Assembly (NCBI GenBank): GCA_041661445.1
Contig: JBAZUK010000008.1
Coordinates: forward strand, 1 to 24,469
Length of the DNA: 24,469 nucleotides
Direction: 5' to 3'
From: JBAZUK01 sp041661445
GTDB taxonomy: Bacteria; Chlamydiota; Chlamydiia; Chlamydiales; SM23-39
In this document: piece after piece, positions 8,209 to 17,983 of the stretch
How the letters are laid out: every line of letters starts with the position of its first letter
Position numbering within the stretch: the stretch's first letter is position 1
Translations under genes and position numbers: made by a program
The notes under the pieces: model-generated
Database searches by the model: none
The model's input: only the letters and a program-made list of their open reading frames with translations
Told to the model about the DNA's origin: nothing

Positions 8209-8526
8209 ATTTTTTTTCCTGATTTTTTAAATATTATTACAATTTATTAATTTATAATAATTATTATAACAATTAATTTTATTAAATTCAATTTATAATA
8301 AATTAATTATTATTAATGCTAATTGATATTATAATTATTTTTTTAATTGGGTTTTGATTGACTGTAAATTTATTTTTAATCATTGATAATTAATGACTAA
8401 AAGAGACTAAAAGACTTTAAAAAATCAGAGTAAACGTATCTTGAAAAATGCAATGATTGATAATTAAAAAGATTCTCTCACGGAAGAATAATGATCATCA
8501 AATTATTAAAATATAAACTAATTTTT
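8209..8526. other. AT-rich intergenic leader
   Basis: About 318 bases between htpG and the coiled-coil gene (both minus strand), with a stretch at 8230-8345 that is almost purely A/T and many small inverted repeats. No coding sequence seen. It should hold the promoter of the coiled-coil gene; several TATAAT-like hexamers exist on either strand, so I do not choose one. No strong terminator for htpG was found here. Confidence 0.5.
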
Positions 8527-10305
<1,779 letters not shown>

Positions 10306-10339
10306 AACAAACCTTAATTTGAAAAATGATTTCATATGT

Positions 10340-10367
10340 ATTATAACAAAAAATATTAAAAATTCAA
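10340..10367 (-). promoter_or_regulatory. Sigma-66/sigma-70 type promoter of htpG
   Basis: On the minus strand, TTGAAT (10362-10367) and TATAAT (10340-10345) are 16 bases apart, with TG shortly before the -10 box. Transcription would start near 10333, about 28 bases before the chosen ATG. No CIRCE-type inverted repeat is visible, so HrcA control is not indicated. Confidence 0.6.
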
Positions 10368-10573
10368 AATTTAAAAATTAATTTATCAGCCTTGCCTGTT
10401 GAAAATTTTTCATATGGAAAAATGCTGTTGAATTTTAAGACAATTTGAAAAAACTTAAAAAGACAATGAATTTTATTCAAAAAACTTTTTTATAGATATT
10501 TTTGTTGATTTTTAAGAAATACTTGTCAAATCTGGAGGAAGTAATTTAAGCTAATCTGAAAAAGGTTTTCAAT

Positions 10574-12208
10574 ATGATAATATATGTAGCCCAGCTAAAT
10601 CCCAAAGTGGGTGATTTGTCAAATAATACCGACAAGATAATAAAGTCTATCCATGAGGCTAGAAGTAAAAAAGCAAAAATTGTGATTTTTCCTGAAGGCG
10701 CTATCTGTGGCTATCCTCCTGAAGATCTATTGCTGCATCATGACTTTGTAGAGCAGATCGGTTTTCAGCTTGAAAGAATCATCAAAGAGAGTAAAGATCT
10801 TTTTATCGTAGTTGGGACTATAAGAAAAAATAACGACAAAAAAGGGAAGCCTTTATTTAACAGCGCAGCAGTTATCCATAATCAGAAACTTTTAGGATTT
10901 AAAGATAAGACCCTTCTTCCAACATATGACGTATTTGATGAAAGGAGATATTTTGAACCGGGTGAGAAGCAAAAGGTTTTTGAATTTGAAGGCAAGAAAA
11001 TAGGTGTGCTGATCTGCGAAGATGCATGGGCGCATGCAAATTATCAGTATTCAACTTATGATAATGATCCTGTCGTTGAACTTGAGAAATTAAAACCTGA
11101 TTTTGTAATAAATATTTCCGCTTCTCCATATCATTTTCGTAAAAATGATTTAAGGATAGATCTTTTTTCCAAGGTTGCAAAGACATTTAAAAAGCCTGTG
11201 ATAATGTGTAATCAGGTCGGGGCAAATGATCAATTAGTGTTCGATGGCTATAGTTTTTATTTAAGCCCTAATGGTGAGCTTTTAAGTTTAGCAAAGGGTT
11301 TTGAAGAAGATCAAATGATCATTGATACTAATTGCAATTATAATGTTTTTAAATACGAAATTGATCCGATGCAGGAATTATATGAAGCTTTGATTTTAGG
11401 CGTCAGGGACTATTTTAAAAAACAAAACCTTAAAAAAGCTTTAGTCGGACTATCAGGAGGCATCGATTCCGCTTTAGTCTTAGCTATTGCTGCAGATGCA
11501 CTTGGAAAAGATAATGTCATGGCAATAAGCATGCCTTCGAGATTTTCATCTTTGTCCTCGATGGAGGATGCCCATTTGCTTTGCTCTAACTTAAATGTTA
11601 AGCTTCTGGATATACCAATAGATCATCTTTATCAGGAATATCTGAATTTATTATGTCCTGTCTTTGAGAAAAGGCCTTTTGATTCAACCGAAGAAAATCT
11701 TCAGGCAAGGATTCGTGGGATGATTTTGATGGGTATTTCAAATAAATTGGGATATATAGTCTTATCTACCGGAAACAAGTCCGAGCTTGCTATGGGATAT
11801 GTCACTTTATATGGTGATATGTGCGGAGGTCTGGGTGTTTTAAACGATGTTTCTAAAACATTAATTTATTCACTAGTAAAATGGATGAATGCAAATAAGG
11901 AAATCATTCCAGTATCTATTATTAATAAGGAACCTTCAGCAGAACTCAGACCAAATCAAAAAGATGAGGATTTTTTACCGAAATATTCGATATTAGATAA
12001 AATACTGGAATCATATGTTGAAGACAATTTAACTGCTCTTGAAATTGTAAAAAAATATAACTTCGAGCCAGATCTTGTTAAAGATGTAATTAAAAAAATT
12101 CATTCGGCTGAATATAAAAGAAGGCAAGGTCCTCCCGGAATTAAAGTTTCCAAAATTGCTTTTACAAAAGGAAGATATTTTCCAATTGTTCAAGGCTGGA
12201 TAAAATAA
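10574..12208 (+). CDS. nadE: Glutamine-dependent NAD+ synthetase
   Basis: A 544-residue two-domain enzyme that makes NAD+ from nicotinic acid adenine dinucleotide, ATP and glutamine. Residues 1-~255 are a nitrilase-type glutaminase with the Glu-Lys-Cys triad (E41 in IFPEGAICGYPPE, K112 in FKDKTLLP, C148 in LICEDAW). The synthetase domain from ~270 carries the PP-loop SGGIDSA at 294-300 and STGNKSELAMGY. It can therefore draw ammonia from glutamine rather than needing free NH4+. AAGG stands 7 bases before ATG, and a hairpin terminator follows. The best studied chlamydiae are thought to import NAD, so the gene suggests salvage from a nicotinate-type precursor. No other NAD gene is nearby. Confidence 0.95.
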   Translation: MIIYVAQLNPKVGDLSNNTDKIIKSIHEARSKKAKIVIFPEGAICGYPPEDLLLHHDFVEQIGFQLERIIKESKDLFIVVGTIRKNNDKKGKPLFNSAAVIHNQKLLGFKDKTLLPTYDVFDERRYFEPGEKQKVFEFEGKKIGVLICEDAWAHANYQYSTYDNDPVVELEKLKPDFVINISASPYHFRKNDLRIDLFSKVAKTFKKPVIMCNQVGANDQLVFDGYSFYLSPNGELLSLAKGFEEDQMIIDTNCNYNVFKYEIDPMQELYEALILGVRDYFKKQNLKKALVGLSGGIDSALVLAIAADALGKDNVMAISMPSRFSSLSSMEDAHLLCSNLNVKLLDIPIDHLYQEYLNLLCPVFEKRPFDSTEENLQARIRGMILMGISNKLGYIVLSTGNKSELAMGYVTLYGDMCGGLGVLNDVSKTLIYSLVKWMNANKEIIPVSIINKEPSAELRPNQKDEDFLPKYSILDKILESYVEDNLTALEIVKKYNFEPDLVKDVIKKIHSAEYKRRQGPPGIKVSKIAFTKGRYFPIVQGWIK

Positions 12209-12241
12209 TATTATTTATAATTTCAATTATAATTTCTAGAT

Positions 12242-12282
12242 ACAAATAAAAAATTCACATTATGAATTTGTAATTTGTTTTT
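12242..12282 (+). terminator. Terminator of nadE
   Basis: A 15-base arm at 12242-12256 pairs at 13 of 15 positions with 12264-12278 around a 7-base loop and runs into a short T tract. It is AT-rich but long. Confidence 0.6.
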
Positions 12283-12370
12283 AAATTATTTTTTAATAAT
12301 CTGACATGAAACATAAAATCAAAAAGTCTTAATAATTTTTTTAAAAAAAATAAAAAAAATTTAAATTTTT

Positions 12371-12388
12371 AAATTAAATATTTAATTT
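12371..12388. promoter_or_regulatory. Perfect palindrome upstream of the arginine operon
   Basis: AAATTAAATATTTAATTT is a perfect 18-base palindrome, 41 bases before the permease start. In such AT-rich DNA chance palindromes occur, but the length and position suit an operator. It does not fit the E. coli ARG-box consensus well. Confidence 0.35.
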
Positions 12389-12428
12389 TATACCTGAATT
12401 TATTACTCTCAGCTTTAGGAAATAAAAT

Positions 12429-13979
12429 ATGCAGGAGACAGTTGTGTCAGGAAAATTAAAAAAAGAACTTGGTTTATTTACCATGACCGCTTTGGGAGTC
12501 GGAAGTATTCTTGGTTCAGGTATTTTTGGTATGCCGGCCGTAATGGGAGCGGTAGCAGGACCTTCATTGATTTTAGCTATTATCATAACAGCAATTATTA
12601 CATTTTTTTTAGGCATGCCGTATGCCGAACTGGGAGCTACTTACCCAGTTGAAGGCGGGCCATATTCTTATCCAAGAATGGCGATGGGTGATTTTGGCGG
12701 ATTTTTAATGGGATGGGGATATCTGTTGTATCTATTTATAGGTACTGCAGCAATTATTGATATTTTTGTTATTTATCTAGGTTTTTATGTGCCTGGATTA
12801 TCTCATGGGGAAAATTTAACTCCGCTCGGAATTTCTATTGCTGTGGGAGCTATTTGGGCTTTTACTGTTATCAATATTTTCGGTGTTAAATGGGGGGGAT
12901 TGTACGGTGTAATAACTACAATTGGTAAATTAATCCCTTTGGCTATCTTTGTTTTAGTCGGGCTTGTTTATGTAAAGGGTGATAATTTTATGCCGTTTAT
13001 GCCTTTTGGCTTTACCGGCGTAACTTTAGCTGTAGCTTTGTTTTTCTGGGCTTTTACAGGATTTGAGGCAATTACAATACCGGGAGAAGAAATAAAAAAT
13101 CCTTCAAAAACAATTCCATGGGCGATGATTTTGACAATATTAATTGTTGCTATCGTATATTGTTTAATTGCTTTGATTTTTGTCGGTATGATTAATTGGC
13201 AGAATTTGGGATTAGAACCAAAAGACTGGACGGGATTGAGCAAATTGCCTTCAGCCATATCCGATGTTTCAAAAGCAGTTAACCTTCCTTGGCTGGCAGC
13301 AATTACTACAATCGGAGCTATAATTGCAACTGCAGGCGCAGGAGGCAGCTTTGTACTATTTCAATCAAGATTGCCTTATGCTATGGCAAAAGATAAACTT
13401 TTCTGGTCGCCGCTTGCAAAAGTAAATGAAAAATATCATACTCCGGTATTGTCATTAGTCTTTACTTCTCTTTTAACAACGATAATATTAATAGCAATTC
13501 CGAATTTCGCATCTGTTGCTCTGATCGCTTCTGTTACAGGCGTTTTGCCGTATGCGGCAGCAGTATTGGCGGTAATGATATTAAGAGATGTTGATAAGAA
13601 AACAAATAGACCTTTTAAATTACCGTATTTAAAGTTTTTCACTATTGTCGGATTTATCTTTTCTACTTATATAATTTATTGGGCTTCATGGCCATGGACA
13701 TTAGTGGGAGCATTTTTGCTGCTAACCGGTTTTGTCGCTTACTTTTTTGTTAGCGTTAAAAAATGGGAAATGAAACGAAATGCCTGGATAATGGTATATC
13801 TTGTCGGTATTGTCATAATGTCTTTATTAGGCGATCCAAAATTTTCATTTAATAATTTTTTACCTGTAAAACCAATTGGTTTGTTGATGTTTCCATATGA
13901 TCTATTCGTTTTGACCATATTTGCTATTTTCATTTATGTATGGGCACATAAGGTAAACGTAAAAGCATTTAAAAAATAA
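12429..13979 (+). CDS. arcD: APC-superfamily amino acid permease, probable arginine/ornithine exchanger
   Basis: A 516-residue inner-membrane transporter with about 12 hydrophobic segments. The first helix has the APC glycine motif GVGSILGSGIFGMPA (residues 23-37), whose GSG loop binds the substrate carboxylate, and the sixth carries the FWAFTGFEAI motif. The gene starts the operon and is 11 bases before arcA, so it most likely imports arginine in exchange for ornithine, the job of ArcD; this is inferred from position, and arginine/agmatine or other cationic amino acid exchange is possible. The symbol is given for role. Two starts compete: ATG 12429 (AGGA upstream) and GTG 12444, which has a better GGAG; they differ by five residues. 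Confidence 0.85.
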   Translation: MQETVVSGKLKKELGLFTMTALGVGSILGSGIFGMPAVMGAVAGPSLILAIIITAIITFFLGMPYAELGATYPVEGGPYSYPRMAMGDFGGFLMGWGYLLYLFIGTAAIIDIFVIYLGFYVPGLSHGENLTPLGISIAVGAIWAFTVINIFGVKWGGLYGVITTIGKLIPLAIFVLVGLVYVKGDNFMPFMPFGFTGVTLAVALFFWAFTGFEAITIPGEEIKNPSKTIPWAMILTILIVAIVYCLIALIFVGMINWQNLGLEPKDWTGLSKLPSAISDVSKAVNLPWLAAITTIGAIIATAGAGGSFVLFQSRLPYAMAKDKLFWSPLAKVNEKYHTPVLSLVFTSLLTTIILIAIPNFASVALIASVTGVLPYAAAVLAVMILRDVDKKTNRPFKLPYLKFFTIVGFIFSTYIIYWASWPWTLVGAFLLLTGFVAYFFVSVKKWEMKRNAWIMVYLVGIVIMSLLGDPKFSFNNFLPVKPIGLLMFPYDLFVLTIFAIFIYVWAHKVNVKAFKK

Positions 13980-13990
13980 GGGAGAATAAA

Positions 13991-15295
13991 ATGTTAGGAA
14001 AAATAAAAGCTGAGTGGGATCCTTTAAAAAAAGTTGTGATTCACAGACCTGGAATGGAAATGTTTTTTGGTCTTCTGGAACCATATAGTTCCTTATATGA
14101 AAGAGCTTTTTCGAGATCAGGAGCTAGAAGAGAACATGAAATGCTGGAGATGATTTTAAGAAAAGAATTCGGAGTAGAAGTTATAAGATTAAAGCAAAAG
14201 ATAATTGAAGAAGCGGAAAAAAGACCTGCAGTAAAAAAAGCTTTAGTCGAGCTTGCAAGAGAAACCATGGAATATACCGGAGATGAAAAAAGCGTTCTTC
14301 GAGCTAAAGAAGAGTTCGAAAGAAATATCAATTATTTGGATATTGCACATTTTTTTAATATTCTGCTTATCAATCCTTCTATCAATTTAGTCGTTGAAAA
14401 AGGATCTAGGAACGTTCAGTTAAATATCACAAAAAGACAGCCTCTGGCTAACTTGTATTTTATGAGAGATCAGCAGTTCATGACTGATAATGGAATTGTC
14501 CTATCCAATATGGCAAAACCTTCCAGAAAAAATGAATGCAGGGTAACTAAATTCTTCTGGGAAGAAGTTATGGGATTATCATTACTTCATGAAATTCAGG
14601 ATCCCGGTATGATCGAAGGCGGAGAGTTTATTCCTTTTGGAAAATTTGCCTTAGTTGGACTTGGAGATAGAACAAATAGAGATGCAATTGACCAATTGCT
14701 TGGACTTGAGCTTAATATTGAAGAATTAGGTGTAGTACATCAACCTATGCACCCTCTAATTTCAGCAGAAAAACCTGATCCGATGATAAACATGCACCTG
14801 GACACATATTTTAACGTTGCTTCTTCTAAAGTAGTAGTCGGATGCGAAGCTTTAATTAAAAATGCTAAAGTTGAAATATATCATAACGAAGGAATGGGAA
14901 GATTTAAAAAAGATCCAAAAGAGCCTGATTTATATACATATATTAAATCTAAAGGTTTTGAAGTGATCAATATCACATCTTTGGAGCAGTTGTCCTATGC
15001 TTCTAATTTCTTATGCATCAGTGATGGCAATATTTTGGCTGTCGAAGTAGAAAGAAATGTTAAAAAGGTGATCAATAACTTAAAAGCAATGGCAAGGGAC
15101 GATTCAAACAGATACGGAAGATTGCTCGATCAGGCACAAAAAGATTTAGAGTTCTTGAGAAATGAAGGCCAGTTTTTCCCACACAAGAAAGAAGTTTATA
15201 AATATGGAATCGAACCATATCCAATAAATATTCCTAACTTAACTGGTGGTTATGGAGCAGCACATTGTATGACTTGCGCATTGGAAAGAGGTTAA
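13991..15295 (+). CDS. arcA: Arginine deiminase
   Basis: A 434-residue enzyme that hydrolyses arginine to citrulline and ammonia, the first step of the ADI pathway. The guanidine-modifying fold and all catalytic positions can be read: D160 in MRDQQFMTDNG, E212 in IEGGEFIPFG, H269 and D271 in MHLDTYF, and the nucleophile C426 in AAHCMTCALERG. The HCMTC ending resembles the Pseudomonas-type enzyme more than the Mycoplasma one. The N-terminal WDPLKKVVIHRPG is the usual start of the family. GGGAG lies 7 bases before ATG, directly after the permease stop, and arcC follows by one base, so the three genes form one transcript. It is slightly longer than typical ADIs (about 405-420). Confidence 0.95.
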   Translation: MLGKIKAEWDPLKKVVIHRPGMEMFFGLLEPYSSLYERAFSRSGARREHEMLEMILRKEFGVEVIRLKQKIIEEAEKRPAVKKALVELARETMEYTGDEKSVLRAKEEFERNINYLDIAHFFNILLINPSINLVVEKGSRNVQLNITKRQPLANLYFMRDQQFMTDNGIVLSNMAKPSRKNECRVTKFFWEEVMGLSLLHEIQDPGMIEGGEFIPFGKFALVGLGDRTNRDAIDQLLGLELNIEELGVVHQPMHPLISAEKPDPMINMHLDTYFNVASSKVVVGCEALIKNAKVEIYHNEGMGRFKKDPKEPDLYTYIKSKGFEVINITSLEQLSYASNFLCISDGNILAVEVERNVKKVINNLKAMARDDSNRYGRLLDQAQKDLEFLRNEGQFFPHKKEVYKYGIEPYPINIPNLTGGYGAAHCMTCALERG

Positions 15296-15296
15296 T

Positions 15297-16238
15297 ATGA
15301 AAGAAAAAGTTCTTATTGCCTTAGGCGGAAACGCTCTTTTACAAGCAAAAGAAAAAGGCACAGCCGAAGATCAGTTGATCCATGTTGAAGAGACCGCAAG
15401 GCACTTTTTGGACATTATTAAGGCAGGGTATCTGATATCAGTCACCCATGGCAACGGTCCTCAAGTAGGTGCCATATTATTACAAAATGAGCTGAGCTCA
15501 AAAACAATCCCCTCAATGCCACTGGACATATGCGGAGCGGAATCTCAGGGTTTTATCGGTTACATGATCCAGAGGCTCACTTATAATGAAATAACAAAAC
15601 AGAGCGATGATATAAAAGTTGCAACTATACTTACACAGGTATTAGTTGATAAAAATGATGATGCTTTTAAACATCCATCAAAGCCGGTTGGTCCATATTA
15701 TTCCAAAGAAGAATCTGAAAAACTAAAAAAAGAAAAGAATTGGACTATGATCGAGCAGCTTGGCAAAGGCTATCGAAGATGCGTCCCTTCTCCCGAGCCA
15801 AAAGAGATTGTTGAAGCATATTGCATAAAACAGCTATTTGATCATAAGGTTATTGTTATATCATGCGGCGGTGGCGGAATACCGGTTATTAGAAAAGCTG
15901 ATGGTACATTAGAAGGTGTTGAAGCGGTAATAGACAAAGATAAAACAGCATCTGTCTTAGCTCACTCAATCGGCGCTGATATTTTGATGATCTTAACCGA
16001 TGTTGAAAAGGCCTATATAAACTTCCATAAGCCGGATCAAAAAGCTTTAGATAAGATAACTGTCAAAGAAGCTAGAAAATATCTGGAACAGGGACAGTTT
16101 GGTACAGGATCCATGGGACCTAAGGTTGAGGCGGCTTGCCGATTCGTTGAAGCCGGAGGAAAAAGATCAATCATTACTTCTCTAGAAAAAGCAATAGAAG
16201 CTTTAAACGGGAAAACCGGAACGATTATCACTAAATAA
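15297..16238 (+). CDS. arcC: Carbamate kinase
   Basis: A 313-residue amino-acid-kinase-fold enzyme, the last step of the ADI pathway: carbamoyl phosphate + ADP gives ATP, CO2 and ammonia. Seen: LIALGGNALLQ at the N-terminus, VTHGNGPQVG (about 48-57), the central ISCGGGGIPVI, DKDKTASVLA and the C-terminal GSMGPKVEAA. Length fits the family. It starts one base after the arcA stop with an AGAGG inside the end of arcA, which suggests translational coupling. A strong terminator follows. This kinase gives the pathway its energy yield, one ATP per arginine. Confidence 0.96.
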   Translation: MKEKVLIALGGNALLQAKEKGTAEDQLIHVEETARHFLDIIKAGYLISVTHGNGPQVGAILLQNELSSKTIPSMPLDICGAESQGFIGYMIQRLTYNEITKQSDDIKVATILTQVLVDKNDDAFKHPSKPVGPYYSKEESEKLKKEKNWTMIEQLGKGYRRCVPSPEPKEIVEAYCIKQLFDHKVIVISCGGGGIPVIRKADGTLEGVEAVIDKDKTASVLAHSIGADILMILTDVEKAYINFHKPDQKALDKITVKEARKYLEQGQFGTGSMGPKVEAACRFVEAGGKRSIITSLEKAIEALNGKTGTIITK

Positions 16239-16240
16239 TT

Positions 16241-16274
16241 TTAGGCCGAAATTTCTATTTCGGCCTAATTTTAA
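16241..16274 (+). terminator. Terminator of the arcDAC operon
   Basis: TTAGGCCGAAAT (16241-16252) pairs perfectly with ATTTCGGCCTAA (16257-16268) around TTCT and is followed by TTTT. It begins two bases after the arcC stop. Confidence 0.88.
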
Positions 16275-16374
16275 TCAAAAAAAATCAATTCTAAGAGTTT
16301 AATAATAAATTGTTAAAGTAAGATGTTGCATTTTTTTACCCTGCTATGCAAAAAAGAGACTCAAAATTGAAACT

Positions 16375-16509
16375 ATGGATAAAAAAATTGTAGTGATCGA
16401 TGAGGTGCAGAAGCAATAAAAAAAGAAAATATCTTATGTTTTCCAGTTGAAGATTTTCTATTAAAATAAGATCCTAATGAAGTGGATAATGTTTGGAAAA
16501 AATAAGTTA
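16375..16509 (+). pseudogene. Possible decayed Sua5/YrdC-like gene remnant
   Basis: The otherwise empty region 16275-16541 holds a broken frame. It opens at ATG 16375 (MDKKIVVIDEVQ), shifts frame near 16407 and continues as AEAIKKENILCFPVEDFLL, then a stop, then DPNEVDNVWKK in the same frame. The pattern of an acidic start, AIKK, a hydrophobic strand with FP and a downstream helix resembles the N-terminus of Sua5/YrdC threonylcarbamoyl-AMP synthase (typically AIKKGGIVAFPTETVYGLG). The match is short and the call is tentative; no complete protein could be made. Confidence 0.25.
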
Positions 16510-16541
16510 TTTTGGTTAAAAGTTTATTGATTATCAAAATT

Positions 16542-16588
16542 AAAAAAACCGTAGTTCTTAAGCTTTGTAAGCACTACGGTTTTTTTAT
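16542..16588. terminator. Terminator of arcB, bidirectional
   Basis: ACCGTAGT (16548-16555) pairs with ACTACGGT (16573-16580), with an inner CTTA/TAAG pairing after one mismatch, flanked by A and T runs. It lies 26 bases past the arcB stop on the minus strand. Confidence 0.85.
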
Positions 16589-16613
16589 TAAATAATTCTA
16601 TTTTATTCTTGTT

Positions 16614-17609
16614 TTAGAGATTTCCGATCGTTGCTACCATAATGGCTTTAATTGTATGAAGTCTGTTTTCCGCTTCATCAAATATTATTGAATTAGGGCT
16701 TCTGAAAACCTCATCGCTTACTTCCATTTCTTTTAAACCAAACTTTTTGTGGATTTCTCTTCCAACCTGAGTTTCAAGATCATGGAAAGCAGGAAGACAG
16801 TGCATAAATTTTACATCTGGGTTTTTAGTAAATTTTAACATTTTCATGTTAACCTGATATGCTTTTAAAAGTTTTATTCTCTCTGCATATTTTTCTTCTT
16901 CTCCCATAGAAACCCAAACATCTGTATAGATCACATCAGCATTTTTAACAGCTTGCTCAACATTAGAGTTTAATTCGATTTTGGCACCGGTTTGTTTAGC
17001 TACTTCTTTCATTTCAGCAACTAATTTCGGATCAGGCCAAAGCGATTTAGGAGCAAGAGCCACGAAGTGCATTCCAAGTTTAGCGCAAGTGATCAGCCAT
17101 GCATTTCCCATGTTGTTTCTTGCATCGCCGACGAATACGATTTTGATTTTGTTCAATGGTTTAAAAATATGTTCCTGGATTGTCAGAACATCTGCAAGCA
17201 TTTGTGTCGGATGATCATCGTCAGTAAGACCGTTCCAGACAGGCACTCCTGAATATTTTGCTAAATCTTCAACAATTTTTTGTTCGAACCCTCTATATTC
17301 GATTCCATCATAATATCTTCCAAGCACTTCTGCAGTGTCTTCAATCGATTCTTTTTTGCCCATCTGAGAGTTTGTCAAAAATGTAACATGGGCGCCTTCC
17401 TGGGCAGCTCCTACTTCAAATGCGCATCTTGTTCTTGTTGACGGTTTATCAAAAATCAAAACAACGCTTTTTCCTTTTAATAATTTTCCTTTTGCTCCGA
17501 TTCTTTTATTGCTCTTTAAATCTTTTGATAGATTTAATAGATAATGAATTTCTTTAGGCGAAAAGTCTTTTAAGGTTAAAAAACTTCTTCCTTTTAAATT
17601 TACAGGCAT
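16614..17609 (-). CDS. arcB: Ornithine carbamoyltransferase (catabolic, ADI pathway)
   Basis: A 331-residue transcarbamoylase that here should run in the catabolic direction, splitting citrulline with phosphate into ornithine and carbamoyl phosphate. Seen: the carbamoyl phosphate motif STRTR (57-61), HPTQ (133-136), the ornithine-loop motif DVWVSMGEE (230-238) and the catalytic MHCLPAFHD (269-277). The SMG loop separates it from aspartate carbamoyltransferase. The catabolic role is inferred from arcA and arcC next door and the lack of visible arginine biosynthesis genes. It has a strong AGGAG before ATG. Unlike the common arcABC order it is a separate gene convergent with arcDAC, so it must have its own promoter. 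Confidence 0.95.
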   Translation of the reverse strand: MPVNLKGRSFLTLKDFSPKEIHYLLNLSKDLKSNKRIGAKGKLLKGKSVVLIFDKPSTRTRCAFEVGAAQEGAHVTFLTNSQMGKKESIEDTAEVLGRYYDGIEYRGFEQKIVEDLAKYSGVPVWNGLTDDDHPTQMLADVLTIQEHIFKPLNKIKIVFVGDARNNMGNAWLITCAKLGMHFVALAPKSLWPDPKLVAEMKEVAKQTGAKIELNSNVEQAVKNADVIYTDVWVSMGEEEKYAERIKLLKAYQVNMKMLKFTKNPDVKFMHCLPAFHDLETQVGREIHKKFGLKEMEVSDEVFRSPNSIIFDEAENRLHTIKAIMVATIGNL

Positions 17610-17707
17610 AATAACTCCTAATATTATTTTTTGAACTTAATTTGATAGATAGCAGATTGTGTTTTAGAATTCAAAAAATATTTTATTAAGTAATAATATT
17701 TTATTTA

Positions 17708-17744
17708 GAAGGTGACATTTTAACTTAACGGGAAGGTGACATTT
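17708..17744. repeat. Short direct repeat resembling an IS end
   Basis: GAAGGTGACATTT occurs at 17708-17720 and again at 17732-17744, a 24-base period. Repeated short motifs of this kind near GTGACATTT are found in ends of some insertion sequences (IS21-like, as I recall). No transposase lies beside it, so it may be a solo end left by decay. Confidence 0.4.
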
Positions 17745-17829
17745 CTAAAAAACGCTTATGCAATTTTTTTAATTGTTTTTTTTCGTAAAATGATTATGTT
17801 TTTTTTAAAAAAATAAAATGAAGTAAGTA

Positions 17830-17958
17830 ATGGCAGCTTATTCAATAAGTCCATTTATTATTGCCAGTATTGCTGGTATTTCACTAGTAGCTATAATAAG
17901 TATTGGTGCTATATACCAAGTAGGCAAAATTCTGATTAACATTGATTATGGAATTTGA
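17830..17958 (+). CDS. Possible 42-residue membrane peptide
   Basis: A small frame in the 374-base gap between arcB and epmA encodes 42 residues, mostly one hydrophobic helix (SPFIIASIAGISLVAIISIG) with a short polar C-terminus (KILINIDYGI). The composition is that of a single-pass membrane peptide and not a random AT-rich frame (it has A, G and S). The RBS is weak (AAGTAAGT just before ATG), and the frame runs towards the end of epmA on the other strand. It may be a real small protein or the tail of a decayed gene. No known family recognised. Confidence 0.35.
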   Translation: MAAYSISPFIIASIAGISLVAIISIGAIYQVGKILINIDYGI

Positions 17959-17983
17959 ATTTTCTTTAAATTACCTCTGAGTT

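Noticed and set aside
820..8345. Shared AT-rich leader motif before the Ser/Pro-rich gene (820-900) and the coiled-coil gene (8230-8345)
   Set aside because: The resemblance is low-complexity A/T sequence and cannot be told from chance by eye.
10306..10335. Upstream ATG of htpG adding ten residues
   Set aside because: It lies only a few bases past a TATAAT -10 box, has no RBS and is not part of the normal HtpG start.
12371..12388. ArgR box upstream of the arginine operon
   Set aside because: The palindrome lacks the TGAAT/ATTCA arms of the ARG-box consensus.
12968..13933. Minus-strand frames of 64-96 codons inside the permease gene
   Set aside because: Antisense shadows of a membrane protein gene; composition mirrors the hydrophobic codons of the real frame.
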